DNA from: Pseudomonas sp. NC02
GTDB taxonomy: Bacteria; Pseudomonadota; Gammaproteobacteria; Pseudomonadales; Pseudomonadaceae
DNA: 64,000 nt
NCBI RefSeq assembly: GCF_002874965.1
Contig: NZ_CP025624.1
Coordinates: 4,278,001 to 4,342,000 of the forward strand
Reading direction: 5' to 3'
Each line of letters opens with the position of its first letter. Within the stretch, counting starts at the first letter, position 1. Position numbers and translations under genes: made by a program. Below the pieces are notes generated by a model, which saw nothing but the letters and a program-made list of their open reading frames with translations, did not search any database and was not told where the DNA came from. This document shows, in pieces, positions 24,956 to 35,831 of the stretch.

Positions 24956-25867
24956 ATGAACAAGCCTTTCATTTCGCTGTGCCCTGAAATTACGCGGGCG
25001 CACGCGCTGACGTTGGTGGATTGGTTAGAGGATGAACGCATCACCTGCTATCTGAGCGATTCGCGTCATGTCTCCCGCTCCATTGAGCAAGTCATTGATC
25101 GGACTCAGTTGCCGATCCTGACTCATCTATTCAACCAGGGCGGCAGATTCTTTATGGCCTATGACCGGCATGACGCTCCGGTGGGCTTTGTCCGTCTCAT
25201 CAAGACCGGCTCAAATTGCGAGATTGTCCTGGTCATCGGAGACAGCGACAAATGGGGCCGGAACCTGGGCGCCAGCACGATCCGCGAAGGCATGAAACTG
25301 GCCTTCCTCGACATGCGGGCCGAGAAGCTCATCGCCAAGATTCACCCGGACAACTCGCGCTCGCTGAAAGCCTTTCTGCGCAGCGGCTTTATGCTGGAGA
25401 GCGAAACGCCGACATTGACGTCATTTTCCATGACGGCGGCGAGCTATTTCCAGTTCTTGCGCGAAGGCGCCGGTGGCGACTCCACCAGGATCTACATCAC
25501 TGAAATCGACAAGGCCAGGCTCGAGGATCTGATCGCGTTCGAGCAAGGCCCGGCGGTTGTTGAACTCGAACATGAGCTTGAGCGGGCCATTGTCGTCAAG
25601 CCGCAGCAGGTGGCGTGCAATGTCATCACGATGAACTCCAGGGCCTTGCTGCAACTGGACGATGAAGAGTTCGAAGTGGCCTTGGTCTACCCTGAAGACG
25701 CGGACAGCAACGCAGCAAAGCATTCCGTGTATTCCGACATAGGCACCGCCATCCTTGGCTATCAGGAGGGAGACGCCATCGACTGGCGAATTGCTGACCG
25801 GACCCGCCGGATTGAGATCAAGAAAGTGCTTTACCAGCCGGAGGCTGCGGGCGACTTCCACCTGTAA
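24956..25867 (+). CDS. GNAT N-acetyltransferase fused to an Rnk/GreA-C-like domain
   Basis: A 303-residue protein in one frame (ATG 24956; alternative starts at 24917 and TTG 24890 lack better ribosome sites). Residues about 5-170 are a GNAT acetyltransferase domain, with the acetyl-CoA loop KWGRNLGAS near 100 and the NSRSLKAFLRSGFMLE end. Residues about 178-303 match Rnk (regulator of nucleoside diphosphate kinase) closely: IYITEIDKARLEDLI, VVTMNSR-like VITMNSRALLQL, EVALVYPEDADS, GTAILGYQEGDAIDW and the C-terminal YQPEAAGDFHL. Rnk binds RNA polymerase near the secondary channel, like Gre factors. The fusion suggests acetylation chemistry tethered to RNA polymerase or to nucleotide metabolism. 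I do not know a described protein of this architecture. Confidence 0.8.
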   Translation: MNKPFISLCPEITRAHALTLVDWLEDERITCYLSDSRHVSRSIEQVIDRTQLPILTHLFNQGGRFFMAYDRHDAPVGFVRLIKTGSNCEIVLVIGDSDKWGRNLGASTIREGMKLAFLDMRAEKLIAKIHPDNSRSLKAFLRSGFMLESETPTLTSFSMTAASYFQFLREGAGGDSTRIYITEIDKARLEDLIAFEQGPAVVELEHELERAIVVKPQQVACNVITMNSRALLQLDDEEFEVALVYPEDADSNAAKHSVYSDIGTAILGYQEGDAIDWRIADRTRRIEIKKVLYQPEAAGDFHL

Positions 25868-26077
25868 TTGCGCCTTTTCTCAGTAACGAATCACGCCAGA
25901 CAGCGCGCCCGGCTTGGGTGCCTGACTTCTCCAGCGTGAACTGATAACCGAGACGGTTATCGGCGCGGGGGGTGAGATCGTGAAACCTACCCGCTGACGC
26001 CCACTTTTTGCAGAGTTGCGGAAACTGCCTGAAATGATACGGAAACGATTAGAGGTGTATTCCTGAACCCCAGAAAC

Positions 26078-26102
26078 GCAAAAGCCCCGCAATAGCGGGG
26101 CT
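26078..26102 (-). terminator. Intrinsic terminator of the tRNA-Ser gene
   Basis: On the minus strand AGCCCCGC and GCGGGGCT (26102-26083) form a stem with a four-base loop followed by TTTTG, 14 bases after the tRNA 3' end. Confidence 0.8.
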
Positions 26103-26115
26103 CTTGAGTAAATCT

Positions 26116-26206
26116 TGGCGGGAAACCAGGGATTCGAACCCTGGAGACGCTATTAACGTCCGCCGGTTTTCAAGACCGGTGCATTCAACCACTCTGCCAA
26201 TTTCCC
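26116..26206 (-). tRNA. tRNA-Ser (anticodon UGA)
   Basis: On the minus strand the gene runs from GGGAAA (26206) to an encoded CCA (26118-26116), 91 bases. The acceptor GGGAAA/TTTCCC, the anticodon loop CTTGAAA within the CCGGT/ACCGG stem (anticodon TGA), a long variable arm typical of tRNA-Ser and the T-arm CCAGGGTTCGAATCCCTGG are all visible. It reads UCA codons. Confidence 0.95.
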
Positions 26207-26358
26207 TTGTGCAACACAGGATTAGCGTAGCTCATCCTGCCTCAGCGGGCGCCATAATACCCGAATGAAACACACTGTCAAACTCTCGCCATAGCTTGTT
26301 ACAGAGCGTCTGTTATGATCCTTGCGACTGAATGTTTCAAAACTGAAGGAGTGTCGCC

Positions 26359-27030
26359 ATGCGCGAACAAAATTACGCAGTGAATGGAAACGCGCAGGCT
26401 GAGCAGCTAGAAGTTAGCCGCGTCCTGCGCAATACGTACGGCTTGCTCGCTCTCACCCTCGCGTTCAGCGGCGTGATGGCCTTCGTAGCCCAGCAAATGC
26501 GCGTCGGCTACCCGAATATCTTCGTCGTGCTGATCGGCTTCTACGGTCTGTTCTTCCTGACCAACAAGCTGCGCGACTCGGCCTGGGGCCTGGTGTCGGC
26601 GTTTGCCCTGACCGGTTTCATGGGCTTTATCCTCGGCCCGATCCTTAACCGTTACCTCGGCATGGCCGGCGGCGCGGAAGTGGTCAGCTCGGCATTTGCC
26701 ATGACTGCCCTGGTATTTGGCGGCCTGTCGGCCTACGTGCTGATTTCCCGCAAGGACATGAGCTTCCTGGGTGGTTTCATCACCGCCGGTTTCTTCGTGT
26801 TACTGGCTGCGGTACTGGCAGGCATGTTCTTCCAGATCAGCGGCCTGCAACTGGCGATCAGCGCAGGTTTCGTGCTGTTCTCCTCGGCCTGCATCCTGTT
26901 CCAGACCAGCGCAATCATCCAGGGTGGCGAGCGTAACTACATCATGGCCACCATCAGCCTGTATGTATCGATCTACAACCTGTTTATCAGCCTGTTGCAG
27001 ATCTTCGGCATCATGGGCCGCGACGACTGA
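26359..27030 (+). CDS. yccA: Bax inhibitor-1/YccA-family integral membrane protein
   Basis: A 223-residue protein with a short hydrophilic N-terminus (MREQNYAVNGNAQAEQLEVS) and about seven hydrophobic segments. It belongs to the Bax-inhibitor-1 (TMBIM) family. E. coli YccA is a substrate and modulator of the membrane protease FtsH. A GGAG site precedes the ATG and an intrinsic terminator follows at 27045. The neighbouring tus genes on the same strand match the order I recall from P. aeruginosa. Confidence 0.92.
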   Translation: MREQNYAVNGNAQAEQLEVSRVLRNTYGLLALTLAFSGVMAFVAQQMRVGYPNIFVVLIGFYGLFFLTNKLRDSAWGLVSAFALTGFMGFILGPILNRYLGMAGGAEVVSSAFAMTALVFGGLSAYVLISRKDMSFLGGFITAGFFVLLAAVLAGMFFQISGLQLAISAGFVLFSSACILFQTSAIIQGGERNYIMATISLYVSIYNLFISLLQIFGIMGRDD

Positions 27031-27044
27031 TCGCAGCCGCATGC

Positions 27045-27070
27045 AAAAAGCCCGCTTCGGCGGGCTTTTT
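27045..27070 (+). terminator. Intrinsic terminator after yccA
   Basis: AAAAAGCCCGC, a TTCG loop and GCGGGCTTTTT make a strong stem with T-run. Confidence 0.9.
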
Positions 27071-27119
27071 GTTGCCTGCGGCTTTATCATTGCCACAGGT
27101 TTTGCCTTCAGAGTGTTCC

Positions 27120-27512
27120 ATGAAGTTCGCGATTGCGCTTTTTTCCGCCGCCCATGCGCCCTCCTCGCGCCGTGCCTTGCTGTTCGCCCAGGCGGCGCTG
27201 GCGGGTGGGCATGAGATTGTGCGGCTGTTTTTTTATCAGGATGGCGTCTACAGCGCGTCCACCAACATTGTTGCGCCGCAGGACGAGCAGGATATTGCCC
27301 GTCAGTGGCGCGAGTTTGTCAGCGAGCATCAGCTTGATGGCGTGGTGTGCATCGCCGCGGCCCTGCGCCGTGGCGTGCTGAATGCCGAAGAGGCCACCCG
27401 TTATCAGCGCAGCGCGGTGAACCTGGACGCGCCTTGGGCATTGTCCGGGCTTGGGCAGTTGCATGACGCCGCCCAGTCCGCTGACCGTTTGATCTGCTTC
27501 GGAGGGCCGTGA
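27120..27512 (+). CDS. tusD: Sulfurtransferase TusD
   Basis: A 130-residue DsrE-fold protein; the ATG at 27120 (MKFAIALF) is preferred over the longer frame from 27069. The sulfur-accepting cysteine lies in GVVCIAAALRRGV (C77), matching E. coli TusD C78, and the C-terminus has ALSGLGQLHDAAQSADRLICF. TusD takes sulfur from TusA in the TusBCD complex and passes it through TusE to MnmA for 2-thiolation of tRNA wobble uridine. The mnmA gene is also in this window at 48662. It starts the compact tusDCB-tusE operon. Confidence 0.93.
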   Translation: MKFAIALFSAAHAPSSRRALLFAQAALAGGHEIVRLFFYQDGVYSASTNIVAPQDEQDIARQWREFVSEHQLDGVVCIAAALRRGVLNAEEATRYQRSAVNLDAPWALSGLGQLHDAAQSADRLICFGGP

Positions 27513-27513
27513 C

Positions 27514-27864
27514 ATGTCGAAATCCTTGCTGGTGATCAGCCGACAGGCGCCGTGGTCCGGCCCCGGCGCCCGTGAAGCGCTGGATATCGTATTGGCTGGC
27601 GGCGCGTTTGATTTGCCGATTGGCCTGTTGTTTCTGGATGACGGCGTGTTTCAACTGGCCGCAAGCCAGGACGCCAGGGCCGTGCAACAGAAAGACCTGA
27701 GCGCCAACCTCCAGGCCCTGGAATTATTTGGCGTCGAAGAGGTGTTTGCCTGCAGCCATAGCCTCGCCGTGCGCGGGCTGGCCACCTCCGGCAACGCACA
27801 GCCGCTGAGCAGTGAACAAATTTCACAGATGATTGACCGTTACGACCAGGTGATTACCCTCTGA
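27514..27864 (+). CDS. tusC: Sulfurtransferase complex subunit TusC
   Basis: A 116-residue DsrF-type subunit (KSLLVISRQAPWSGPGAREALD, then LPIGLLFLDDGVFQL), one base after tusD. TusC is a structural member of the TusBCD hexamer. It contains a single Cys in the VFACSHSLAVRGL block, where homologues carry their conserved residue. Its stop overlaps the tusB start by one base (TGATG), so translation is coupled. Confidence 0.9.
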   Translation: MSKSLLVISRQAPWSGPGAREALDIVLAGGAFDLPIGLLFLDDGVFQLAASQDARAVQQKDLSANLQALELFGVEEVFACSHSLAVRGLATSGNAQPLSSEQISQMIDRYDQVITL

Positions 27865-28157
27865 TGTCGACCTTGCATGTGGTATCCCACTCGCCTTTTA
27901 CCGACAGCCGGCTGGACAGCTGCCTGCGCCTCTGTGGCACCCAGGATGCGATCCTGCTGTGCGGCGACGGCGCCTACGCCCTGCAACCCGCCAGCGCGCC
28001 TTGCCAGGCCCTGCAGGCCAGGGGCGTGAAAGTGTTTGTACTGGCCGAAGACAGCCAGGCGCGTAACCTCGCCGTGCCTGAATGGGCCGGCAGTGTCGAT
28101 TACCCGGCGTTCGTCCAGCTGTCGATCGACTATGACAAGGTCAACACCTGGCTATGA
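27864..28157 (+). CDS. tusB: Sulfurtransferase complex subunit TusB
   Basis: A 97-residue DsrH-type subunit: STLHVVSHSPFTDSRLDSCL at the start, AILLCGDGAYAL in the middle, WAGSVDYPAFVQLSIDYDKV and the terminal TW at the end. TusB completes the TusBCD complex that relays sulfur to TusE. It starts one base inside the tusC stop and overlaps tusE by four bases. Confidence 0.9.
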   Translation: MSTLHVVSHSPFTDSRLDSCLRLCGTQDAILLCGDGAYALQPASAPCQALQARGVKVFVLAEDSQARNLAVPEWAGSVDYPAFVQLSIDYDKVNTWL

Positions 28158-28489
28158 ACACTTTGACCGTAGGTGAACGCACCCTCGAACTGGACAAGGA
28201 CGGCTACCTCGTCGACCTGACCGAGTGGTCCAGCGACGTGGCCAACGCCCTCGCCACCGCCGAAGCGCTGGAGCTGACCCCGGAACACTGGGAAATCCTC
28301 GAACTGCTGCGCGGCTTTTATACCGAATTCCAGCTGTCGCCCGCCACCCGCCCGCTGATCAAGTACACCGCCTTGAAGCTGGGCCCGGAAAAGGGCAACA
28401 GCCTGCACCTCAACCGACTGTTCAAAGGCACTCCCGCCAAACTCGCCGCCAAGCTGGCGGGCCTGCCCAGGCCGACGAATTGCTTATGA
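28154..28489 (+). CDS. tusE: Sulfur relay protein TusE (DsrC family)
   Basis: A 111-residue DsrC-family protein with the conserved DGYLVDLTEWSSDVA block, LTPEHWEIL and the C-terminal swinging arm GLPRPTNCL. The penultimate cysteine (C110) accepts sulfur from TusD. The second, upstream cysteine of true sulfite-reductase DsrC is absent, which fits the tRNA-thiolation role. It delivers sulfur to MnmA. It overlaps tusB (ATGA, 28154) and the TrpD2 gene (ATGA, 28486). Confidence 0.93.
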   Translation: MNTLTVGERTLELDKDGYLVDLTEWSSDVANALATAEALELTPEHWEILELLRGFYTEFQLSPATRPLIKYTALKLGPEKGNSLHLNRLFKGTPAKLAAKLAGLPRPTNCL

Positions 28490-29487
28490 CTGATTTTGCC
28501 CCGTTGATCACTGAAACCCCTGCCGAACATCCGTTCGCGCCGTTCGTGCGCATCCTCGGCAAAGGCAAGCGCGGCGCCCGCAACCTCACCCGTGAGGAAG
28601 CCCGGGAAGCCATGGGCATGTTGCTGGACGAGAAGGTCGAAGACACCCAGCTCGGCGCCTTCCTCATGCTGCTGCGGCACAAGGAAGAAAGCCCGGAAGA
28701 ACTCGCAGGCTTCACCGAAGCCGTGCGCGAGCGCCTGAATGCACCGTCGCTCAATGTGGATGTCGACTGGCCGACCTACGCCGGTAAAAAACGCCACCTG
28801 CCGTGGTACCTGCTGGCAGCCAAGTGCCTGGCACAGAACGGCGTGCGTATCCTGATGCACGGCGGCGGCGCGCATACGGCAGGCCGGCTCTACACCGAGC
28901 AGTTGCTGGATGGCTTGCAGATTCCGTTGTGCCGCAATTGGCAACAGGTGGAAGCGGCCCTTGAACAGGGCAACCTGGCGTTTATTCCCCTGGGGGACTG
29001 GGCGCCGCAACTGCAGCGCATGATCGACCTGCGCAACACCCTGGGCCTGCGCTCGCCGATCCATTCACTGGCGCGCATCCTCAACCCGTTGAGCGCCCGC
29101 TGCGGCCTGCAAAGCATCTTCCACCCGGGCTACCAGGGCGTACACCGCGATGCCAGCGGCCTGCTTGGCGACAACAGCATCGTGATCAAGGGCGACGGCG
29201 GCGAGATCGAGATCAACCCGGACACCATCAGCCACCTGTACGGCACTACCGGCGGCGAAAGCTGGGATGAAGAGTGGCCCGCCCTCTCCGCCCAGCGCCA
29301 CGTCAAGCCTGCGGCCCTGGAGCCCGAGCATTTGAAGGCGCTATGGCGCGGTGAGGTGCAGGACAGCTACCCGCAACTGGCACTGATCGCCACCATGGCC
29401 CTGGCCTTGCGCGGCCTCGGCCACCCGCGGGAACAGGCGTTCGAACTGGCCCAGCAGTACTGGGATGCCCGGGACAAATCGATTTAG
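28486..29487 (+). CDS. ybiB: TrpD2/YbiB-like protein of the anthranilate phosphoribosyltransferase fold
   Basis: A 333-residue protein starting at the ATG that overlaps the tusE stop. The N-terminal helical domain (GARNLTREEAREAMGMLLDEKVEDTQLGAF) and the LMHGGGAHTAGRLY and GVHRDASGLLGDNSIVIKGDGGE blocks are those of YbiB/TrpD2, a paralogue of TrpD that in E. coli binds nucleic acids and has no anthranilate activity. It is commonly annotated as glycosyl transferase family protein. It is probably cotranscribed with tusE. Confidence 0.88.
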   Translation: MTDFAPLITETPAEHPFAPFVRILGKGKRGARNLTREEAREAMGMLLDEKVEDTQLGAFLMLLRHKEESPEELAGFTEAVRERLNAPSLNVDVDWPTYAGKKRHLPWYLLAAKCLAQNGVRILMHGGGAHTAGRLYTEQLLDGLQIPLCRNWQQVEAALEQGNLAFIPLGDWAPQLQRMIDLRNTLGLRSPIHSLARILNPLSARCGLQSIFHPGYQGVHRDASGLLGDNSIVIKGDGGEIEINPDTISHLYGTTGGESWDEEWPALSAQRHVKPAALEPEHLKALWRGEVQDSYPQLALIATMALALRGLGHPREQAFELAQQYWDARDKSI

Positions 29488-29575
29488 TCGATCATTACCC
29501 CCCAGCCTTTGCGCTTTTTGTTCGAACTCAGACCTTTAGACTGCACTCCAACGCTTATTAGCCAAGGAGTCAGTC

Positions 29576-30571
29576 ATGGGTTTGCTGATCGAAGGACGCT
29601 GGCATGACCAGTGGTACGAAAGTAGCGCAGACGGCGCCTTCCAACGGGAGCAGGCGCAACGCCGCAACTGGGTGACCGCCGATGGTGAACCCGGCCCGAC
29701 CGGCGAAGGCGGTTTCGCGGCTGAAGCCGGTCGCTACCATCTGTACGTATCCCTCGCCTGCCCCTGGGCGCACCGCACATTGATCCTGCGAAAGCTCAAA
29801 GGCTTGGAAAGCCTGATCGACGTGTCGGTGGTCAGTTGGCTGATGCTGGAAAACGGCTGGACCTTCGACAAGGCCCATGGCTCCAGCGGCGACAAGCTTG
29901 ACGACTTCACCTTCATGCACCAACGCTACACCGCCGACACCGCCAGCTACACCGGGCGGGTCACAGTGCCGGTGTTGTGGGACAAGAAGCTCAAGCGGAT
30001 TGTCAGCAATGAGTCGGCGGAGATTATTCGCATGTTCAACAGTGCGTTTAATGAACTGACCGGCAATCAACTGGATTTCTATCCCGAAGCCCAGCGCTCG
30101 ACCATTGATGCACTGAACGATCGAATTTATCCCGCCGTGAACAACGGTGTGTACCGCGCAGGCTTTGCCACGTCACAAAAGGCTTATGAGGCCGCATTTG
30201 ATGATGTGTTTGCCGAACTGGATCACCTTGAGCAGCACTTGGGTGAGCATCGTTACCTGGCGGGAGAATACCTGACTGAAGCCGATGTAAGGCTTTTCAC
30301 CACGGCGATTCGGTTTGATGCGGTGTACTACAGCCACTTCAAATGCAACCTGCGACGGATTGCGGATTATCCGAACCTGTCGAACTGGCTAAGGGAGTTG
30401 TATCAGTGGCCGGGGATTGCCGAGACGGTGGATTTTGCTCACATCAAGGGGCATTACTACGCCAGTCACCGCACGATTAATCCGACGGGGATTGTGCCGA
30501 AGGGGCCGTTGCAGACGTTTGAGGCGGAGCATGACCGCGCGAGACTGAGCGGAAAAGGCATCTTGAGCTGA
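29576..30571 (+). CDS. yqjG: Glutathionyl-hydroquinone reductase (Xi-class glutathione transferase)
   Basis: A 331-residue protein with an AAGGAG site before the ATG. The catalytic cysteine lies in SLACPWAHRTLIL (C62), the CPWAHR signature of Xi-class enzymes such as E. coli YqjG and yeast ECM4. Its length matches (328 in E. coli). The C-terminal all-helical domain includes YLAGEYLTEADVRLFTT and the HFKCNLRRIADYPNL block. These enzymes reduce glutathionyl-hydroquinones with release of glutathione disulfide. The gene stands alone and ends just before a REPIN. Confidence 0.92.
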   Translation: MGLLIEGRWHDQWYESSADGAFQREQAQRRNWVTADGEPGPTGEGGFAAEAGRYHLYVSLACPWAHRTLILRKLKGLESLIDVSVVSWLMLENGWTFDKAHGSSGDKLDDFTFMHQRYTADTASYTGRVTVPVLWDKKLKRIVSNESAEIIRMFNSAFNELTGNQLDFYPEAQRSTIDALNDRIYPAVNNGVYRAGFATSQKAYEAAFDDVFAELDHLEQHLGEHRYLAGEYLTEADVRLFTTAIRFDAVYYSHFKCNLRRIADYPNLSNWLRELYQWPGIAETVDFAHIKGHYYASHRTINPTGIVPKGPLQTFEAEHDRARLSGKGILS

Positions 30572-30578
30572 CACACCC

Positions 30579-30672
30579 TGTGGCGAGGGAGCTTGCTCCC
30601 GCTGGGCTGCGAAGCGGCCCCAAAATCCTGGGAGCGCTTCGCACTCCAGCGGGAGCAAGCTCCCTCGCCACA
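30579..30672. repeat. REPIN of a second type (TGTGGCGAGGGAGC family)
   Basis: TGTGGCGAGGGAGCTTGCTC (30579-30598) faces its complement ending TCGCCACA at 30672. The inner parts (GCGAAGCGGCC and GGAGCGCTTCGC) also pair. The REP word differs from that of the other REPINs in the window. Confidence 0.8.
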
Positions 30673-30708
30673 GCAAGCTCCCTCCCCACAGCAAGCTCCC
30701 TCGCCACA
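30655..30708. repeat. Three tandem copies of an 18-base REP tail
   Basis: GCAAGCTCCCTCGCCACA occurs at 30655-30672 and 30691-30708, with one variant (GCAAGCTCCCTCCCCACA) at 30673-30690. A partial fourth copy lies near 30714-30726. Confidence 0.85.
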
Positions 30709-30734
30709 GAGACGGTCTCGCCACAGGAGACGTG

Positions 30735-32129
30735 TCAGACTTGCGACTGAGCGCCTTCAAACCACTTCAGCTTCTCACGCAACTGCACCACTTCTCCCAC
30801 AATCACCAGTGTCGGCGCATGAACCTCATGTTCCGCCACCATGCGTGGCAGGTCAGCCAGGGTGCCGGTAAACACCCGCTGGTTGGACGTGGTGCCCTGC
30901 TGGATCAACGCCGCCGGCGTATCCGCCGAACGACCATGCTTGATCAGCTGTTCGCAGATGATCGGCAACCCGATCAAGCCCATGTAGAACACCAGGGTCT
31001 GCGAAGGGCCCACCAGGTCACTCCACGGCAGGTCCGAAGTCCCGTCCTTCAAGTGCCCGGTAATGAAGCGAACCGATTGCGCATAGTCGCGGTGGGTCAG
31101 CGGAATACCGGCATACGCCGCGCAACCACTGGCCGCGGTAATACCCGGCACCACCTGGAACGGGATGCCATGGGCCGCCAATTCTTCGATCTCTTCACCG
31201 CCACGCCCAAAGATGAACGGATCGCCACCCTTGAGCCGCAGCACGCGCTTGCCTTGCCTGGCCAGGTCCACCAGTTGCTGGTTGATCTGGTCCTGCGGCA
31301 CCGCATGGTCGGCGCGACGCTTGCCGACATACACCCGCTCGGCATCGCGACGGCACAGCTCAAGAATCGCCGGCGCCACCAGGCGGTCGTAGAGCACCAC
31401 GTCGGCCTGTTGCATCAAGCGCAAGGCGCGGAATGTCAGCAGGTCCGGATCACCCGGGCCTGCGCCCACCAGGTAGACTTCGCCCGGTGCGTGCGGCGGT
31501 GCGCCGTTGATTTTCTCCACCAGCAAACGTTCGGCTTCATCACCCTGCCCGGCCAGTTGCCGATCAGCAATCGGACCCTGGAAGACATCTTCCCAGAACG
31601 CGCGACGTTGCTGCACATCCGGGAACAAGCCTTTGACCTGGCTGCGAAACCGCGCCGCCAGCCCGGCCAACTGGCCGTAAGTCGACGGAATCCAGGTTTC
31701 CAGCTTGGCCCGGATCAGCCGTGCCAGCACCGGCGCATCGCCGCCGCTGGACACTGCGATCACCAACGGCGAACGGTCGACAATCGCCGGGAAGATCACG
31801 CTGCACAAGGCCGGCGCATCCACCACATTGACCGGTACGCAACGACGCCGGGCATCGCTGGACACTTGCGCGTTCAGCGGCTCGTCGTCGGTTGCCGCGA
31901 TGATCAGGGTGCAACCGTCGAGGTCGGCCTCCTGATAACCACGCAAAATCAGTTCACCGCCACTGCCCTGCACCAGTTCACGCAACTGGTCTTCAATCTG
32001 GGGAGCAACCACCCGCAACAACGCGCCGGCGTCGGCCAGCAGCCGGGATTTGCGCAAGGCAATCTCCCCGCCACCGACGACCAACACACGACTGCCGCGC
32101 AGGTTATGAAACAGCGGCAGAAATTCCAT
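30735..32129 (-). CDS. cysG: Siroheme synthase CysG (trifunctional)
   Basis: A 464-residue protein joining two enzymes. Residues about 1-210 are the precorrin-2 dehydrogenase/ferrochelatase part (NAD loop [15 protein letters not shown]). Residues about 217-464 are uroporphyrinogen-III C-methyltransferase ([58 protein letters not shown]). It makes siroheme, the cofactor of sulfite and nitrite reductases, from uroporphyrinogen III. The length equals the E. coli enzyme (457) within a few residues. The ATG directly abuts the serS stop (TAAATG), so it is translated as part of the serS transcript. Confidence 0.96.
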   Translation of the reverse strand: MEFLPLFHNLRGSRVLVVGGGEIALRKSRLLADAGALLRVVAPQIEDQLRELVQGSGGELILRGYQEADLDGCTLIIAATDDEPLNAQVSSDARRRCVPVNVVDAPALCSVIFPAIVDRSPLVIAVSSGGDAPVLARLIRAKLETWIPSTYGQLAGLAARFRSQVKGLFPDVQQRRAFWEDVFQGPIADRQLAGQGDEAERLLVEKINGAPPHAPGEVYLVGAGPGDPDLLTFRALRLMQQADVVLYDRLVAPAILELCRRDAERVYVGKRRADHAVPQDQINQQLVDLARQGKRVLRLKGGDPFIFGRGGEEIEELAAHGIPFQVVPGITAASGCAAYAGIPLTHRDYAQSVRFITGHLKDGTSDLPWSDLVGPSQTLVFYMGLIGLPIICEQLIKHGRSADTPAALIQQGTTSNQRVFTGTLADLPRMVAEHEVHAPTLVIVGEVVQLREKLKWFEGAQSQV

Positions 32130-33800
<1,671 letters not shown>

Positions 33801-33801
<1 letters not shown>

Positions 33802-35123
33802 TACTTTCTCCGCTGTTTCGGACTGAGCCGGTCAAGTTGGGCAAGGTGATTGAGCTTTTCGCCGATCTTCAGCTCCAGGCCGCGGGGCACCGGCTGGTAA
33901 AACGGCTGCGGCTCAAGGTCATCCGGGAAGTAATCTTCGCCAGCCGCATAGGCGTCCGGTTCATCGTGGGCGTAGCGGTACTCATCGCCGTAGCCGAGTT
34001 GCTTCATCAGCTTGGTCGGCGCATTGCGCAGGTGCAGCGGCACTTCCAGGGAACCATGCTCGGCGGCAGCACGCAGGGCGGACTTGAAGCCCATGTACAC
34101 CGCGTTGCTCTTCGGTGCGCAGGCCAGATAGGTGATGGCCTGCGCCACCGCCAACTCGCCTTCCGGGCTGCCCAGGCGTTCCTGCACTTCCCAGGCGGCC
34201 AGGCACAGGCTCAGCGCGCGCGGGTCGGCATTGCCGATGTCTTCGCTGGCCATGCGCACCACGCGCCGGGCGAGGTACAACGGGTCGCAACCGCCGTCGA
34301 TCATCCGCGCAAACCAGTACAGCGCGCCGTCGGGGTTTGAGCCGCGCACAGACTTGTGCAGCGCGGAAATCTGGTCGTAGAACGCTTCGCCGCCCTTGTC
34401 GAAACGCCGGCGGGTGTCGCCCAACAGGCTCTGCAGCAAGTCGACGCCGATTTCGCTGCCATCCTCGGCCAGGTCGGAAGCGTTCTCCAGCAGATTGAGA
34501 AAACGTCGACCGTCGCCATCCGCAGCAGTCAGCAGGATCTTGAAGCCTTCCTCACTGACACTCAACTGGCGCTTGCCCAGGCCCTTGTCTTCGTTCAGCG
34601 CACGCTGCAAGAGCTTCTGCATCGCGGCTTCGTCGAGGCTCTTGAGCACATAGACACGCGCCCGGGACAGCAAGGCATTGTTCAGTTCAAAAGACGGGTT
34701 TTCGGTGGTGGCACCAATAAAGATCAGCGTGCCGTCTTCGACATACGGCAAGAACGCATCCTGCTGCGACTTGTTGAAGCGATGCACTTCGTCGACGAAC
34801 AGGATGGTGCGCTTGCCGTACTGCCCGGCCTGCTGCTTGGCGACTTCCACCGCCTGGCGGATCTCCTTGACCCCGGCCAGCACCGCCGAGACCGTCTCGA
34901 AGTGTGCATCCGAGACTTTTGCCAGGAGCCGCGCCAGGGTGGTTTTACCCACGCCCGGCGGCCCCCAGAAAATCATCGAGTGCAGCGCACCCTGCTCAAG
35001 GGCCTCGCGCAAAGGCTTGCCGCGGGCGAGCAGGTGTTCCTGCCCGACGTACTCGTCCAGGTTGGTCGAGCGCAGGCGCGCCGCCAGAGGCTGAGCAATC
35101 GGGTCACTTCGAAACAGGTCCAT
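33801..35123 (-). CDS. rarA: Replication-associated recombination protein RarA (MgsA)
   Basis: A 440-residue AAA+ clamp-loader-like ATPase with Walker [15 protein letters not shown] (about residues 54-67), Walker [21 protein letters not shown] and sensor 1 [14 protein letters not shown]. The C-terminal tetramerisation and MgsA-type domain ends at [18 protein letters not shown]. RarA acts at stalled replication forks with RecA and SSB. It lies between lolA and crcB on the same strand. Confidence 0.95.
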
Positions 35124-35150
35124 GGGCAGCGTTTGAAACCTCTGGGCAGT

Positions 35151-35774
35151 TTATTCCTGGATCACGTCGGCACCCTTCGGGATGTCGAACTTGAACTTGG
35201 ATGCCGGTACCGGCTGGTTGGCCTTGACCCCGGAGAACAGGATATCGGTGCGCTGGCCGACGCTGTCAACCAGGCGCATGTTGTTGATCACGCCGTTGCC
35301 AAACGACAGGGACAGCGTGTCAAAGAGCGTGTCCTTGGATTTCGGCTTAAGGGTGAATTCAATCACGTTGCTGGTCTGCTTGGAGGTAATGTCGAAGCTG
35401 TCGTTGATCTTCGACACATCGCCCGACAGCAACAGCGCTGGCGTCTGGTTCAGGCGCGGGTCGAGCTTCTTGATGGTCGCCTGCTCCAGGTCCGGGTCCC
35501 ACAGGGTGACTTTTTGGCCGTCAGAGACGATGGTCTGCTCGGCCTTGCCTTCTGTGTGCCAGTAGAACAGCCCTGGGCGCTGCACAGCCATCTCGCCGGC
35601 GGTTTCCTGCAACTGGGTGCCACCGGCATCCAGCGTGAGCTGGGAGAAGCGCGCGGTCAGGGTCTGGGATTTGTCCAACAGGTTTTTCAGGCTGGCGACG
35701 GAAGCCGGGTCAGCATGAGCCGAAACAGCAGTCAGGGCCAATGCAGGCAACAACAGCATGCGGATAAGACGCAT
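35151..35774 (-). CDS. lolA: Outer-membrane lipoprotein carrier protein LolA
   Basis: A 207-residue periplasmic protein with a signal peptide ([17 protein letters not shown]). The LolA fold is recognised from the [20 protein letters not shown] start, [10 protein letters not shown] and the repeated edge strands to the end ([15 protein letters not shown]). It carries lipoproteins from LolCDE in the inner membrane to LolB. It lies 57 bases after ftsK and 27 bases before rarA, in a gene order common in gammaproteobacteria. Confidence 0.95.
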   Translation of the reverse strand: MRLIRMLLLPALALTAVSAHADPASVASLKNLLDKSQTLTARFSQLTLDAGGTQLQETAGEMAVQRPGLFYWHTEGKAEQTIVSDGQKVTLWDPDLEQATIKKLDPRLNQTPALLLSGDVSKINDSFDITSKQTSNVIEFTLKPKSKDTLFDTLSLSFGNGVINNMRLVDSVGQRTDILFSGVKANQPVPASKFKFDIPKGADVIQE

Positions 35775-35831
35775 GGGAGTCCTCTTAGATTCGGTTGCAA
35801 GGCGTGCCGCGTGTTGCCACGCGGCACGTAA

